NCBI GenBank assembly: GCA_029718625.1
Contig: CM056377.1
Coordinates: 100,335,743-100,399,742, forward strand
Direction: 5' to 3'
DNA length: 64,000 nucleotides
Source of the DNA: Synaphobranchus kaupii
Taxonomy: Eukaryota; Chordata; Actinopteri; Anguilliformes; Synaphobranchidae
Shown here: positions 13,001 to 25,000 of the stretch, piece after piece
Position numbering within the stretch: position 1 is the stretch's first letter
Layout of the letters: each line of letters opens with the position of its first letter
Notes under the pieces: generated by a model
Told to the model about the DNA's origin: nothing
The model's input: the letters and a program-made list of their open reading frames with translations, nothing else
Databases searched by the model: none
Position numbers and translations under genes: made by a program

Positions 13001-16000
13001 AAAGTTGTAGCGCTGATCTGGTGTTGGTTTTGACAATTGATGGATCATATAGACATGAGGAAAACAGCAAACATCAGTGAGTTTTCACTTTGAAAAGGTG
13101 CGACCAGCGGTGTGCTTACTCAAGGAAAAGCTTTCTTGACTTTTTCTGTGTTGTTACTTAAATAAAATGGTCCTTGTCCATCATTTGCACTCTTATATAA
13201 GCAACAGTATATGGTTTAGAAGTCCACTCTGTGGCTCCTTTTCAACGTTGTATTTAAAAGCACATCTTGGCTATAGTTTGGGTATAGTGCATCGGTTTAA
13301 ATTGAAATGCAAAAAAATCCCCCCGCCCCCGAACCTTGTCGGTCAAACATGCAAACACATTTTTTGCAACGTATAACCCTTTAGCGGTTTTCCGAGTTTT
13401 GCCCATCCCAAATACAAATACTGCAAAGGTCAGGAGTTGTCTTAATTGTGGGTTGTGCCTTGGCAGAAGGGTGTGAGAGAGGAAGAGCTTTCAGAGAGGG
13501 GGAAGCTTCAGAGGGAGAGAACAGAGAGAGAGAGAGAGGGGAAGGTCAGTAAGTACCTGTAGATTTTACGATGGTAGAGGGTCAGTAAGTACCTGTAGAT
13601 TTTACGATGGTAGAGGGTCAGTAAGTACCTGTAGATTTTACGATGGTAGAGGGTCAGTAAGTACCTGTAGATTTTACGATGGTAGAGGTCACACCAGTAC
13701 ATCTTGTTGGTGGTGACGTCCACATCCAGAGCCACAGCATTCTTTAGGGTGGGCACCACCTGGGTGTAGTCCCTCTTGAGCAGGTCAATGCGACGGATCT
13801 CATGGCGGTTGGTAAACATAAGGTAGGGGCTCTTCCCTGTTAGAAGGCACAGTGGAAGGTGACGGGTCAGCACAGAAAGTTTTACAACTGGCCAATTCCA
13901 CGGGTCAACTGAACAAATCCAAGCACAGCTATGACAAGAAGGGAAGCAGCAGTCAAATGCTAAACACTAATACGTCTTTTAATACATTTTATGATTACAA
14001 TCTCTGAAACTATGAAATGAGAAGCGACTAACATCATTTCATTGCCTCATATGACTTCCAGCTGATAAGCTGGTTTCCTTATCAATGACATATGCTTAAC
14101 CATAAGAAGATTTCCTCCTTCCTGTAAATTGTCTGTTAAACTTGAATAGTAATGTATTCACCTCTGATGACTTGGATAAGATAATAAATATGTGAAAGAC
14201 ATCAGGAGCAACGATGACATGGATTCCCCCCCGCCCCAACCTCCTGGTTCACCTTGTACTTGCTCTTGAAATATTTGCTTGTGGTTAGATATACATATGG
14301 AAAGTTCCTTGATGGCCTATTTACCTGAGGTGGTTTCCGCATTGCTGTTAGTGAGTCACTTGTATTTGTTTGCCCTCTACTTTTACTATCTACAGATAGT
14401 ACCTCCGGTCAATTATAGTAGTAGCCCACTTCCTTCTGTTAGGAACCGGCTTCTTTCCAAATAATCCAAGTCAGGACAATTCAGGAACTCACTCAACACA
14501 ACAAACACTTTACTAGAGAAAGTAAAAATGTATTGCAAATCACACCGGCCAGCGGGAAGATCACCAAGACACAGCACAAAACTTTCCACAATAAAGCTTG
14601 AAAAAAAAATCTTCTATTCCCAAAACCTTTATTCCCCATTACCATTCCCAGTGGTCTTGATCAATATTTAATTTAGATGGTCATTTCTATAGTTAGTCCA
14701 TGATCTGATGGCTGAAATTCTGCATTGTGACTATGGTCAATACATAAAGTCTTCAGCTGAAAAGTTTTCACGGTCTTTAACTCTTCAAAATGGCTAAAAG
14801 GCTTACAGGACAATAATGCCAAGATGTAGCAAAAAGGATCGGGGAAGTCATTTCCAGAACCTCTAAGGTGCAGCAGCGTCTCTGTGCTTTGGGAAAACTC
14901 CTGTGTGTAGCAGAGGCGAGCAGGTTGAGCAGTATTGACAGCAAGGGCAGCCTAGTATCACTCCCACATACGGACCCTGGATGCAGTCAAGACATAAGCC
15001 ATCTGTCTCTGAGCTTCCAGTCTTCAGCACTACATTTGAATTATGATACTCATTGGTTGTCACCATCCACTGCTGGATATTCTCCACTCCCAAACGTCTC
15101 TAAAAATGCAGACAACTGGGAGATGCTGGCACATGCTAGGATTCCATCAATTCCCTTGGCTGGTAGAGCAATACCTTTCAATTTAACTGTGATTCCTATT
15201 GGGGTGGTGGTCTCCTTTCAGGTCAAAAAACACTGCAATTGTAATTACTCCCACAGTATACCAGCTCAGCACTACCTCAGGTCAGATATAGAGACAACCA
15301 TTAAAACAATAGGTACAACAAGGAATGACTCCTTCACCAGAAGGCCCTATAACCATAATTATCTCAATTAGTAGATTCCTCGATTTCCAGTAGGGAATGA
15401 AACGGTTCACCAAACTCCGGTTCGGTTCACGGTTTCGGTTTGGTTCTGTGTGTTTTTGGTAAGGCAGAGAAAAAATACCATTGGCAATGCCAATCCAATT
15501 TTCATTTATTTAAAAAAAATGTATTGTTACCAAAATGTTGTCTTCTTGTCCAGACCATGGTCACCTCACGTCTGGACTACTGCAACTCCCTTCTCGCAAG
15601 CCTACCAGCCTGCGCCATTCTGCCCCTACAACTGGTCCAGAACGCGGCTGCTCGGCTTGTGTTCAACCTCCCGAAGTTCTCGCACGTCACTCCCCTGCTG
15701 AGGTCACTCCACTGGCTGCCGGTCGTGGCCAGGATCAGGTTCAAAGTTCTGACCCTGGCCTACACTACAGCCAAAAGGTCAGGCCCCTCCTACCTACAGG
15801 ACTTAATCCAGCACTACTCTCCTGCTCGACCACTTCGCTCTGCTGCTGCAGGGCGACTTGCACTTCCCCCTCTCCGTGTTAACGGCTCTCGCTCGTCCCG
15901 ACTGCGGAGCTTTTCCACCCTAGCTCCCCAGTGGTGGAATGAACTCGCCACTCTGCTGCGCTCAGCTGAAACACTGTCTGTTTTTCGTTGTGGTCTGAAA

Positions 16001-19000
16001 ACGCACTTTTTCAGACTCTACCTTGACTAAAATACCTATATAGGGCCATTCTATAGTACTCGCTTTCTGTTTTTTTGCTTGTTTTCTGTTTAACTTGTGT
16101 TTTTGGTTATTTTATAGTTCAGAATGTATAGCTGACTGTGTGTACTACTCATGTTTATTACTAGGGATAGCTCCTACGCTGTGAGAAAGTTGTGCTTTGT
16201 CGGATTTGCTTTGTAGTCGCGTCAATGACCTTCAATATGCACTTATTGTACGTCGCTTTGGATAAAAGCGTCTGCCAAATGATTGTAATGTAATGTAATG
16301 TAATGTTAAAAATGTAATCAAATCATTATCAAGGGCTTGAGAACAAACATGTTTTTACAGGTTTTCTATCAAAAGGAAGAGTGCAACTTTGCTATTTTCA
16401 AATAAAAAATAATACTGACATTATAGGCTAAAGCCATGAACCTAAAATGATCAAGACGTGTGGCTGTTAGCTTAAAACACACTTGTGAAGCAATGCTTTC
16501 AAATAGACGTTGCTTTATCCACCTTTTTCCCCCATCACCACCGTCATGAACACTAAATCCCTAATGCTCCCAAACTGCAGACTTGAACGATGTCAGGGGA
16601 TACTCTAACGTGTTTTTCTTGCACACTTGCCATTTCATAAACTGACAGACTGTCTGGCGCTTGAGCTATGAGCTGCAATTAAATGCTATTAAATGCTCCC
16701 TCACTACTTTCCAGTAAAATTGTTTAAGTTAAACTAATGCTACATAACCAAGCAGACAAATGAAGTGGGGTGTAACGGTAAAATCAAACACAATAAGCTT
16801 TCTGCCAATAATTTCTGTCAGCTGCTTTGTAAAGCTAGATCTAATTCACTTCTGCAAATTTCAGTTCTGTAAAATGTACTGTCCCTGTAAGCATAAACAC
16901 ACACACAAACACACACACACACATAAACACACACACAAACACACACACACAAACAGTAAAATGTGATTAAGTGATCCCACATGAAACTGCTAACATTCTC
17001 CATCTCACATCAGATAAACGCATGTCTGGTCTTACAAATACCTGAGGTGCATGGAACAGGGAAATGACATTCTTTGCATGGACGTGCACCTGTTGTAATA
17101 TTTATTCGTCTTTTCCTCAATATTGACTCAACAGGGTATAGAGCAGCACACCCTGAAAATTCATCATAAACTATGCAATGACAGAGCTGCCTGCTAGAGC
17201 AGATATAAAGGAACACAATGGAATATGATTATAACATAATATGTTTATATATATATATATACAGTGGCACCTGAAAGTATTCATACTTTATTGTGTTGTA
17301 GATTTAATTTTAAATGGATAAAATTGCCATTTTTGCCCATCAATCTACAATCTAACCCTGCTAACTGTGACAAAGTGACAAAGTGAAAACATGTTTTTAG
17401 AAATTTTTGCAAATGTATTAAAAATCTAAAACTGAAATCTCTCATTTACATAAGTATTCATACCCTTTGCTTTAACGTATTTTTAAATGATCATATTTAA
17501 TATTTGGTCACATATCCTTTGCATGCTGTTACTTCCTGAAGTCTGTAACCCATCAGCATTAAAAGACTCTTGATATCTTATTTTCAGGTACTGTTACAAG
17601 CGATACTATAACCTCTCTGCATTTGAATGGATCTTTATAGGAATTGGGGGGTGAGACTAGATTCAGCTGTAAATTACACTGGTACAGTATGGAACACATG
17701 ACTGGCTAAATGGCTGTAAGTTATCAAGGGTCTGAGCTATCAAACGAGCCTCAAACCATCACTCTGTTGCCAGATATGGAGTAGATGTGGATGGATCACT
17801 GCATGGGTTATTTCTCCTGACTCATCTTCCTATAGAACTGGGGGAAAAAGTCAGGAAAAACAACCCTTAAAGTGATCCATCCACATCTACTCCATATCTG
17901 GCCACAGTGATGGTTTGGGTATGAATACTTTCAGGTGCCACTGTATATATATGTAATTTATTATAATTATTGTAATATATATTTATACTGAAACAGAGTG
18001 GGAGGATGAGGGGGAGAGAGGGACAAGCATATGGAGGGGTCAAAAGCAAAGTCACTCTGTGTCTCGGACTACCTACTACTTGACCAGCCGTTCCCCTGAA
18101 CTATTTGGCCACATTAAAGGGATTGTAAAGGGGCTGAAAAGTTGTTAAAATAACTATAAATTATCACAGAGGGATGTATCCACTACATATCCATCAAATA
18201 TCTATTCAAAGTAATGTCAATGATAAACACACATCTCAAGTCAGACATAAAATCTGTTTTGAAAAAACCTCAGGATTGTGTGGGCGTGGTCGGGACCTCG
18301 GCGTGACCCCGCCTCCCCCTTACAGGAGCATGGATTGGATCACACTGGCATTCTGCATCCATGGTTGATCCAATTTGGTAGGCTACTGTGGCTACGGTTA
18401 CACTAGTCACTTTATGCGACTTCTGGAATCGGAATTCCAACATCCGATCACACTAGGGCCGTGTCCGAATCAGCACTCTTCCACACTGTTGAGTAGCCTT
18501 GGTGAGTAGATAGGGCGATAAAGTCGTAGAGTATGTGAACATTTTTCAAATTGCAGTATACTTCAAACACCTGGATGGCACACTTACTTTCAGGGTTTCG
18601 CTGAGTACATTCGGGAGCACACTTTTCAAGAAGTACACAAACATTTTGGTCACATAAATATGACGTGAAGCTTCGTTTAAAAAAAAATGAGGCGTAGCTT
18701 CGCTGACGTTTTCCTTCAAATACAACAAAAACAACACGTGACATGGCAGCGCAAGAGTGGGGTGCAGGGTTGCCAGATCTTGTAAGACTTTCCAGCCAAA
18801 TGGCGACTCAAATCTAGCCCAAATTATAGGCTATTTTTTAACCGAAACAAACATATTTTAAATAGAAATCATCATGTTTTTAATTTTTAAAATAAGTGCG
18901 TGCTTTGAGACTTTTCATTTTTACCCGTGACTGCACAAGTATCCCAATTTAGCTGTAAAACCGTGGACATGGCAACACAGGTGGGACGTCTTATGACCTG

Positions 19001-22000
19001 CTTACACTTCCACAGTGCGGTTGGAAAATAGTATGACGGTTATTTTTCGCGGACCTCCTGTGATCAGATCGCAGTTCGGATTTCATTCCCCCGCGCAATA
19101 TTTAAATACTAGCTATACACTTCCTGGAAAATGGCGTTCGGTGTTCGTGAGGTCGAGCCATAGACTGTATAAAAATATGGACAAAGTCACTGTGACGTCA
19201 CCCATTGCCTTCCCACAGCCTTGTAAAATTTAATTGAAAATTATTTTTCGCAGCCTGTTTGTACAAACTGCATCTGCTCCGTGGAGCCAAAGATTTTAGA
19301 TATGAGCCGAAGTGATGCTGTCGGGAGCAGGGTCAACCGGATATGGTCTTCATGGTCCAGGCACAGGATGATTGACAGTTTGGGGTGGAGAAGCAGTTCT
19401 GTGGGAGAAGCCCATGACCTGACCAAACCCACCATTTAGCAAAACGAACTTGCGGTAAACTTCCTTAAGTTGCTAATGTTTTATAATATAACATTTAATT
19501 TTCATCCTCTTCAGCGAAGCTGCGCCTCGTCATTTATTCACATTGAATGTGTGGTATTCCTCACATAATTAACGTTCATTCAATTATCTTCAATTTAATA
19601 TTGAGCTAAATCAGCTAATTTAATTAGCTAGATAGCATAGCCTACCAGCTGAGCTCGGTAGCCAAGCTTGACGCACTGCATCACATACAGACGAACATAG
19701 GGTAACGCTATTGCCATCAACTATATTGACGGTCAATCAATCACATATGTTATTTTGACGAGACTAATTTTATTATAAATGTCCCTAGCGCCGCTAGAAA
19801 GGTAGCAAGCTGTCCCCATAGTCTTAAATGAGCAAACCACCACCGTCCTTTTGGCTAACTGCTAATTAAATCGACTGTGACAGGGCAGTCTGTCATGGTT
19901 TTCCACAGCATGAAACCCCGTGCTGAAAACTGTTCCAGATAAAGTCGGCATTGTAGGTTAGTGGGTTCACGCACTAGCTAAAGCATAGTAGCCTACATTA
20001 CATCGTAGCTGGAATTAACTTTCATCTGCATCCTGTAATCTAATCACAAACATTGCAAACATTTACAAACGCAGACTCCGTATCCTTTTCCGATAAATTA
20101 CTGGTTTTATTTTAAATATCCCCGTATTGAGTCAGTACAAACATACCGCTAACACTTTGGCTCTATTCCCCACACATTTTCTTAATTTTTGGGACCGAAA
20201 AAAAATGGTCCAGGTGTAGAAATGTCCGGTTAGGGTTCTAGTTGGAGCAGCTCGCTATTAGTAATGTTAGCTAAGCAATCACAATAGCTAGCTAGCCAAC
20301 TTATATGGCCAGCCAGCAAAGATGACTTTAAAGAGATACTGCAGAGCCTTTTCTAAGGCCTTTATTACCGCTTCAATTTGAACTGGAACTCGTGAGTAGG
20401 TGTGGTCATATGACGATGATGCCACGTAGTCATATTATGAATATTCATATGGTCAAGGAGTGAAAGGGTGTATCTTGGTGAACTGACTCAGCCCCCTTCC
20501 GGCTCTCTCCTCACTTCTAAACAAACAACAAAATGGCAACAAGAGTGACAGCAGTACTGCAGGGAGTTTTGAGGTGGAGGAGTTTGAAGTGGAGGAAGAG
20601 GATTCCTTCGTGGTGGAAGACTCTCCTCGCGAAGATGTTGCTCGGGCTATACAGCCGTATTCATTTGATCCACTGGCAGCAGCAGCCACCACCCCGGCTC
20701 TATTGGTTGAGCAATGTCTTTGTGAGGAGAGGACCGGGGATGTAACCGAATGGTAAAGCTAACGTTACCTAGCTAAGTTAGCTTGTTTGTCTGTCAATAG
20801 TAACGTTACTATTGAATACATTCAATTACACAGCAAAACCCAGTCACACAGTAACGTTAGTATATTGAATATGGCTGGTTGTAGCGCCCTCATAGTTCCA
20901 CTTGGTCCGGAGAGAATTGTTAATCTTTATTAGCTAACATTATTCATAAATGATAGCTAAGATAACTAGCTAGCTAGCTAAGTTACCAGTTCTCTCTGGA
21001 CTAAACGGGGCTAAACTCACACACAATAGACTGCCTTGCATTACCTAACTTATCGATACATTCCGTCCGAGTTACTGACCAACTCACCATCTTCCAGTCC
21101 GTCTCAAGACCCACCTTTTCACCCTAGCCGTACGTCCCCCATCCCTCGCCTACTCTCCTAGACTGTGCTGCACATGCCCCAATGCTCCCTGGCCTTTGCT
21201 ATTCTCACTCTGTCCATGCCTTTGTCCTTGTCTATATATTTTGTCTACTTTTGTCTCTCACCTTGTGCTGTAATCGTATCCTAGTTTCTACGTAATAGTG
21301 TCTCGGTTTTGCTAGGGCTACAACAAATGTATTATTGCTATCGTTTATTAGCTAACGTTACATATTCATAAAAGATAAAAGATAGCTAAGATAGCTCACA
21401 CAATAGGTTGCCTTCAACCCCACATTAGCTATTACCTATCAGTAATGTCAACCGTTTGCAAAAAGCATTTTTGTTGTAGCTTGTACAGATAACTTGCATG
21501 TAAACAGAAAAAAACGAATGTCCCAACAGGTGTGCTTGTGGCCACTGCTCTAACCTGTCCCCTCCAGAAAACTTGTGTTGCCATGAGATTACCGAGGTAA
21601 CATTATGTCAGCGTAGTTATGAAGCTATTCTTGATTTGTCTAATACTGCTGTGCTGTAGTCACAATTACACAATAATATCACAAGTACAATTGAACTCAT
21701 GTATAGGTATATTGTACTAAGCTGTTTTACTTAGCTGATTATATGATGATTACAAAATGCACATGTAAATACAGTATACCACCCACAGATTACAATGTAG
21801 GTATTATGTAAATACACAGGGATTTATTGATTTCTTCGGCAAGTCCGCATGCTCTACAGCCATAGGTTGAAGTCACTGGCTAAGTAGCTCTGGGTCTCTC
21901 GGCAGATTATGAAGGCTAACAGAGCCGGTGGCATTGCACGGAGGAACGATACATCTCATAATGCAGGCAAGTTAGCTAAAGATACCAAATAGTAAGATGT

Positions 22001-25000
22001 TGTAGATTAATAACTCTCTATTTAGCTCGATATAAGTCGTAATATTAACGTTAGCAGTAATACAAAGCAATTCGCATTTGAACTTGAACTAGCTAGTTAG
22101 CAGTACAAGGGTCTCAGTCTCAAAGAGGAAAACAAAAACGTTGGTCTCTGCTTTTATACCACGTGCCCAGCCAAGACCACCCCTAGGACCACCTCAACTC
22201 CACCCATTTTTATGTTAAGGATCTCGTGACGTCACAAATCCCCAGAAACCAGCGTATTGGTAAGCCTACACAAAAACTCAGAAAAAAACATTTTGACTAA
22301 ACATTTTCGGACATAAACAGTTGTGTATGATCATAATCTAACCCAAAACATCGGTTTTCAACGGGACTGCAGTATCACTTTATGGAAGTCAAACAACTGT
22401 AAAATTAAAAGGGCTTGCCATAAGCTATCGTTAGCTTGCTGTCTACCTAAGTGCGAGTATGGCGATTGCGTACGGGAGGGGGTGGAATAGCTAAATTAAT
22501 ATCTAAATTGATAAGATTATACAGGTATGGAGCAATTGATTTCAGATACTTAACCCACAGTTTGCCCCGAGACGCTGGGCCTGTAATGTAGCTGCAACAT
22601 CCCCTGCTGTCTCTCAGCTCACAAAACAGTATTTTTTTTTCGTCGTAGACGCATCATAGCTCGCTCCAAAATGAATACGTGATGACAAACATGTTGACGA
22701 TGATCGACAAGGCAGTCAATTTATTATGTCACGAACTGCGTCCACAAACCAACAGCTTGTTCCCGGTAGGCTACTAAGGGATGTTCTCCATCGACTTAAT
22801 ACAGCGTGTCTCCCCGTGCCAAGCATAGACTGTATAAAGGTCCCAAGACGCCAGGGCGCATTTTAGACCAATGATTGTTGTCTCCCCCTTCTGGTCCCGC
22901 CCCTCTGAGTGAGGGCAGTGAGAACCCTATAGAACCCATATGCCAGAATCTATGCCAGTGACCCCAGGACTCAACCTGTCCCTGATTGGTCCCGAACAAA
23001 TGTTAATACCCTGTCCAAACGACACAATATTTTTAAAAATCAGCACATGCAGAGGCATTAGATGAAGGAAAGGCACCTATTGCAATTACATTTTTTTGTG
23101 GGAAAAATTTATTGACTGAGTATTTTGACCACATGGTGAAAGACCTATACTGGAGCCAACCGCAGTGGCGCTAGTGAGCAACGGCACAATGGCCGCTCCC
23201 AGCCCAACCAGGAAGTGAGCTTCAAAACGAAAGCCCAGTCTTGGCCCCTTGGGTTGTGCTTCTTTTAATTTTGTTCAGATTGTGTAGTCGAGGTAGGGCC
23301 TGCACAAGGCGTGCATTGATCAGGAGGCAGGAGCGGAGGCGTGTTATTAATGCGAGCATTGCGTTTCTGGGTACAACAGCTGTTTCGGTGGAGAAGAGGC
23401 GTTCGTATGGGTTCGCGAAGGTAGGTGGAACCATATTGTGCATGATTTTACGGATTCCGACTGGTTGCTCAATTTCCGCATGCAAAAGCACACATTCAAT
23501 CACATTTGTGAACAGCTACAGCCTCTTCTTTACCGTCAGCGGACCACAAAACAGTTCTGTGCAGCGTAGTACTCATCTTGGAGCCTATATATGTATGAGC
23601 GTGTTTAAAGACGTTTTTTCCGGTGAATGCGTTTTGAGAAGTCAGATTACGTCCAGACTACAAGCAATTCCGATCTGAAAGTGTGCTAGGCCACCTCGCC
23701 AAGTGGTTTGGCAGATCCGATCCCAATGACAAAATCCGATTTGTGCGCGTCCAGACCTGTCACTTAATGTAGCTCAGGCTGTGTCTGAATCAGAGCTCTA
23801 TCTACTGCGCCCTGTCTCCTGCGTACAGTGCACTCGCAGAAGTGTGCTGTTTAATGTGCACTGTTTAGCAGTCCGCGGAAAATATACGCCATACTATTTT
23901 CCAACCACACTGTGGAAGTGGCGTAAGCAGGTCATAAAACGTCCCGCCAGTGTTGCCGTGTCCGCGGTTTTACAGCTAAATTGGGATACTTTCAAAGTGC
24001 AGTCATGGGTAAAAATTAAATGTCGCAAAGTACGCACTTATTTTTAAAAGTAAAAACATGATGATTTCTATTTAAAATACGTTGGTTTCAGTTAAAAATA
24101 GCCTATAGGCTAATTTGGGCTAGTATGAGTCACCATTTGGCTGGAAAGTCTTACAAGATCTGGCAACCCTGCGCCTCACTCTTGCGCTGCCATGTCACGT
24201 GTTGTTTTTGTTGTATTTGAAGGAAAACGTCAGCAAACCTGCACCTAATTTTTTTAAAACGAAGCTTCACGTCATATTTATGTGACCAAAATGTTCGTGT
24301 ACTTCTTGAAAAGTGTGCTCCCGAATGTACTCAGCAAAACCCCGGAAGTAAGTGTGTCATCCGGGTGTTTGAAATATATTGCAATTTGAAAAATTTTCAC
24401 GTACAACTTTCTCACCCTATCTACTCACCAAGGCTACTCAACAGTGTGGAAGAGTGCTGATTCGGACACGGCCCTAGTGATATCGGATGCCAGAAGTCGC
24501 ATTGAAGTGACTAGTGTAACCGTAGCCTGAGAAATGCTCAGGAAGCGTATCAGATAACTAAAAATAGTTAGCTAGTATAACATATTTACCGGACTTGGGG
24601 CCGCATGTAGTAAAGTTTGCGTAGAATCCGCACTAAATATGTAACATGTTGGCCTTATATACTACCTGAAGGAGAATGTAAGCTTTCTAATGATGCAGGG
24701 TTGAAGGAGGAGAGAAACTGGGAGAGAATTAAGATTAAGAACTGAAATATATAAAAATAACTACAGCTAAGGATTACAAAACTATCGATAACGCAGACAA
24801 AGGTTCTATATAGCAAAGGATTGTTTTGCTTAGACTCAAATAGGCTGTTTAGTGGGACAGAATAGTTTTATTTGCCTCTAACTATGGGAGGAGATATGCA
24901 ATGACATTAAAACATTTATTGGCCATTAGGCCAGCTCCTTCATGATGTCATGAAGAACCTGTGCCCAATAGAACTGAGCCCAGTAATAATTTGAACTCCA

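Larger units (their letters stand above)
10702..13664 (-). other. lrp8 intron with a SINE
   Basis: This 2.96-kb intron holds the (TG)13 tract, a complete SINE at 10841-11238, and GC-richer DNA at about 12000-12260. At its far 5' end lie three extra copies of the upstream exon's 3' end and donor (13544-13664). The remainder shows no recognisable element. Confidence 0.6.
18390..24527. mobile_element. 6.1-kb composite element bounded by ~660-bp inverted repeats
   Basis: The left end begins GGCTACGGTTACACTAG and the right end finishes with its complement at 24527. Inward of these, about 650 bp can be paired with moderate divergence, including CCGTGTCCGAATCAGCACTC, TTGCCAGATCTTGTAAGACT and GTTGGAAAATAGTATG. 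The interior holds two exon-like pieces of a P2X7 C-terminal-type gene (20532-20752, 21530-21596). It also has two direct copies of CATAGACTGTATAAA (19159 and 22826), the first followed by GTGACGTCACCCA, and AGCTAACGTTA-rich DNA. I found no transposase and no clear target duplication. It may be one large non-autonomous transposon or several nested ones. Confidence 0.75.

Noticed and set aside
14868..15371. Plus-strand 167-codon open frame
   Set aside because: Composition is unremarkable and no family is recognised; it lies between repeats in an intron and could be old repeat DNA.
23241..23678. Plus-strand 145-codon frame with [20 protein letters not shown], considered as a Harbinger-type transposase start
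   Set aside because: Only a basic N-terminal look-alike; no DDE-type region follows and the frame ends inside the repeat arm region.
18390..24527. The inverted arms as an assembly mirror artefact
   Set aside because: The arms differ by many substitutions and indels and the interior is not palindromic, so they are real diverged copies.
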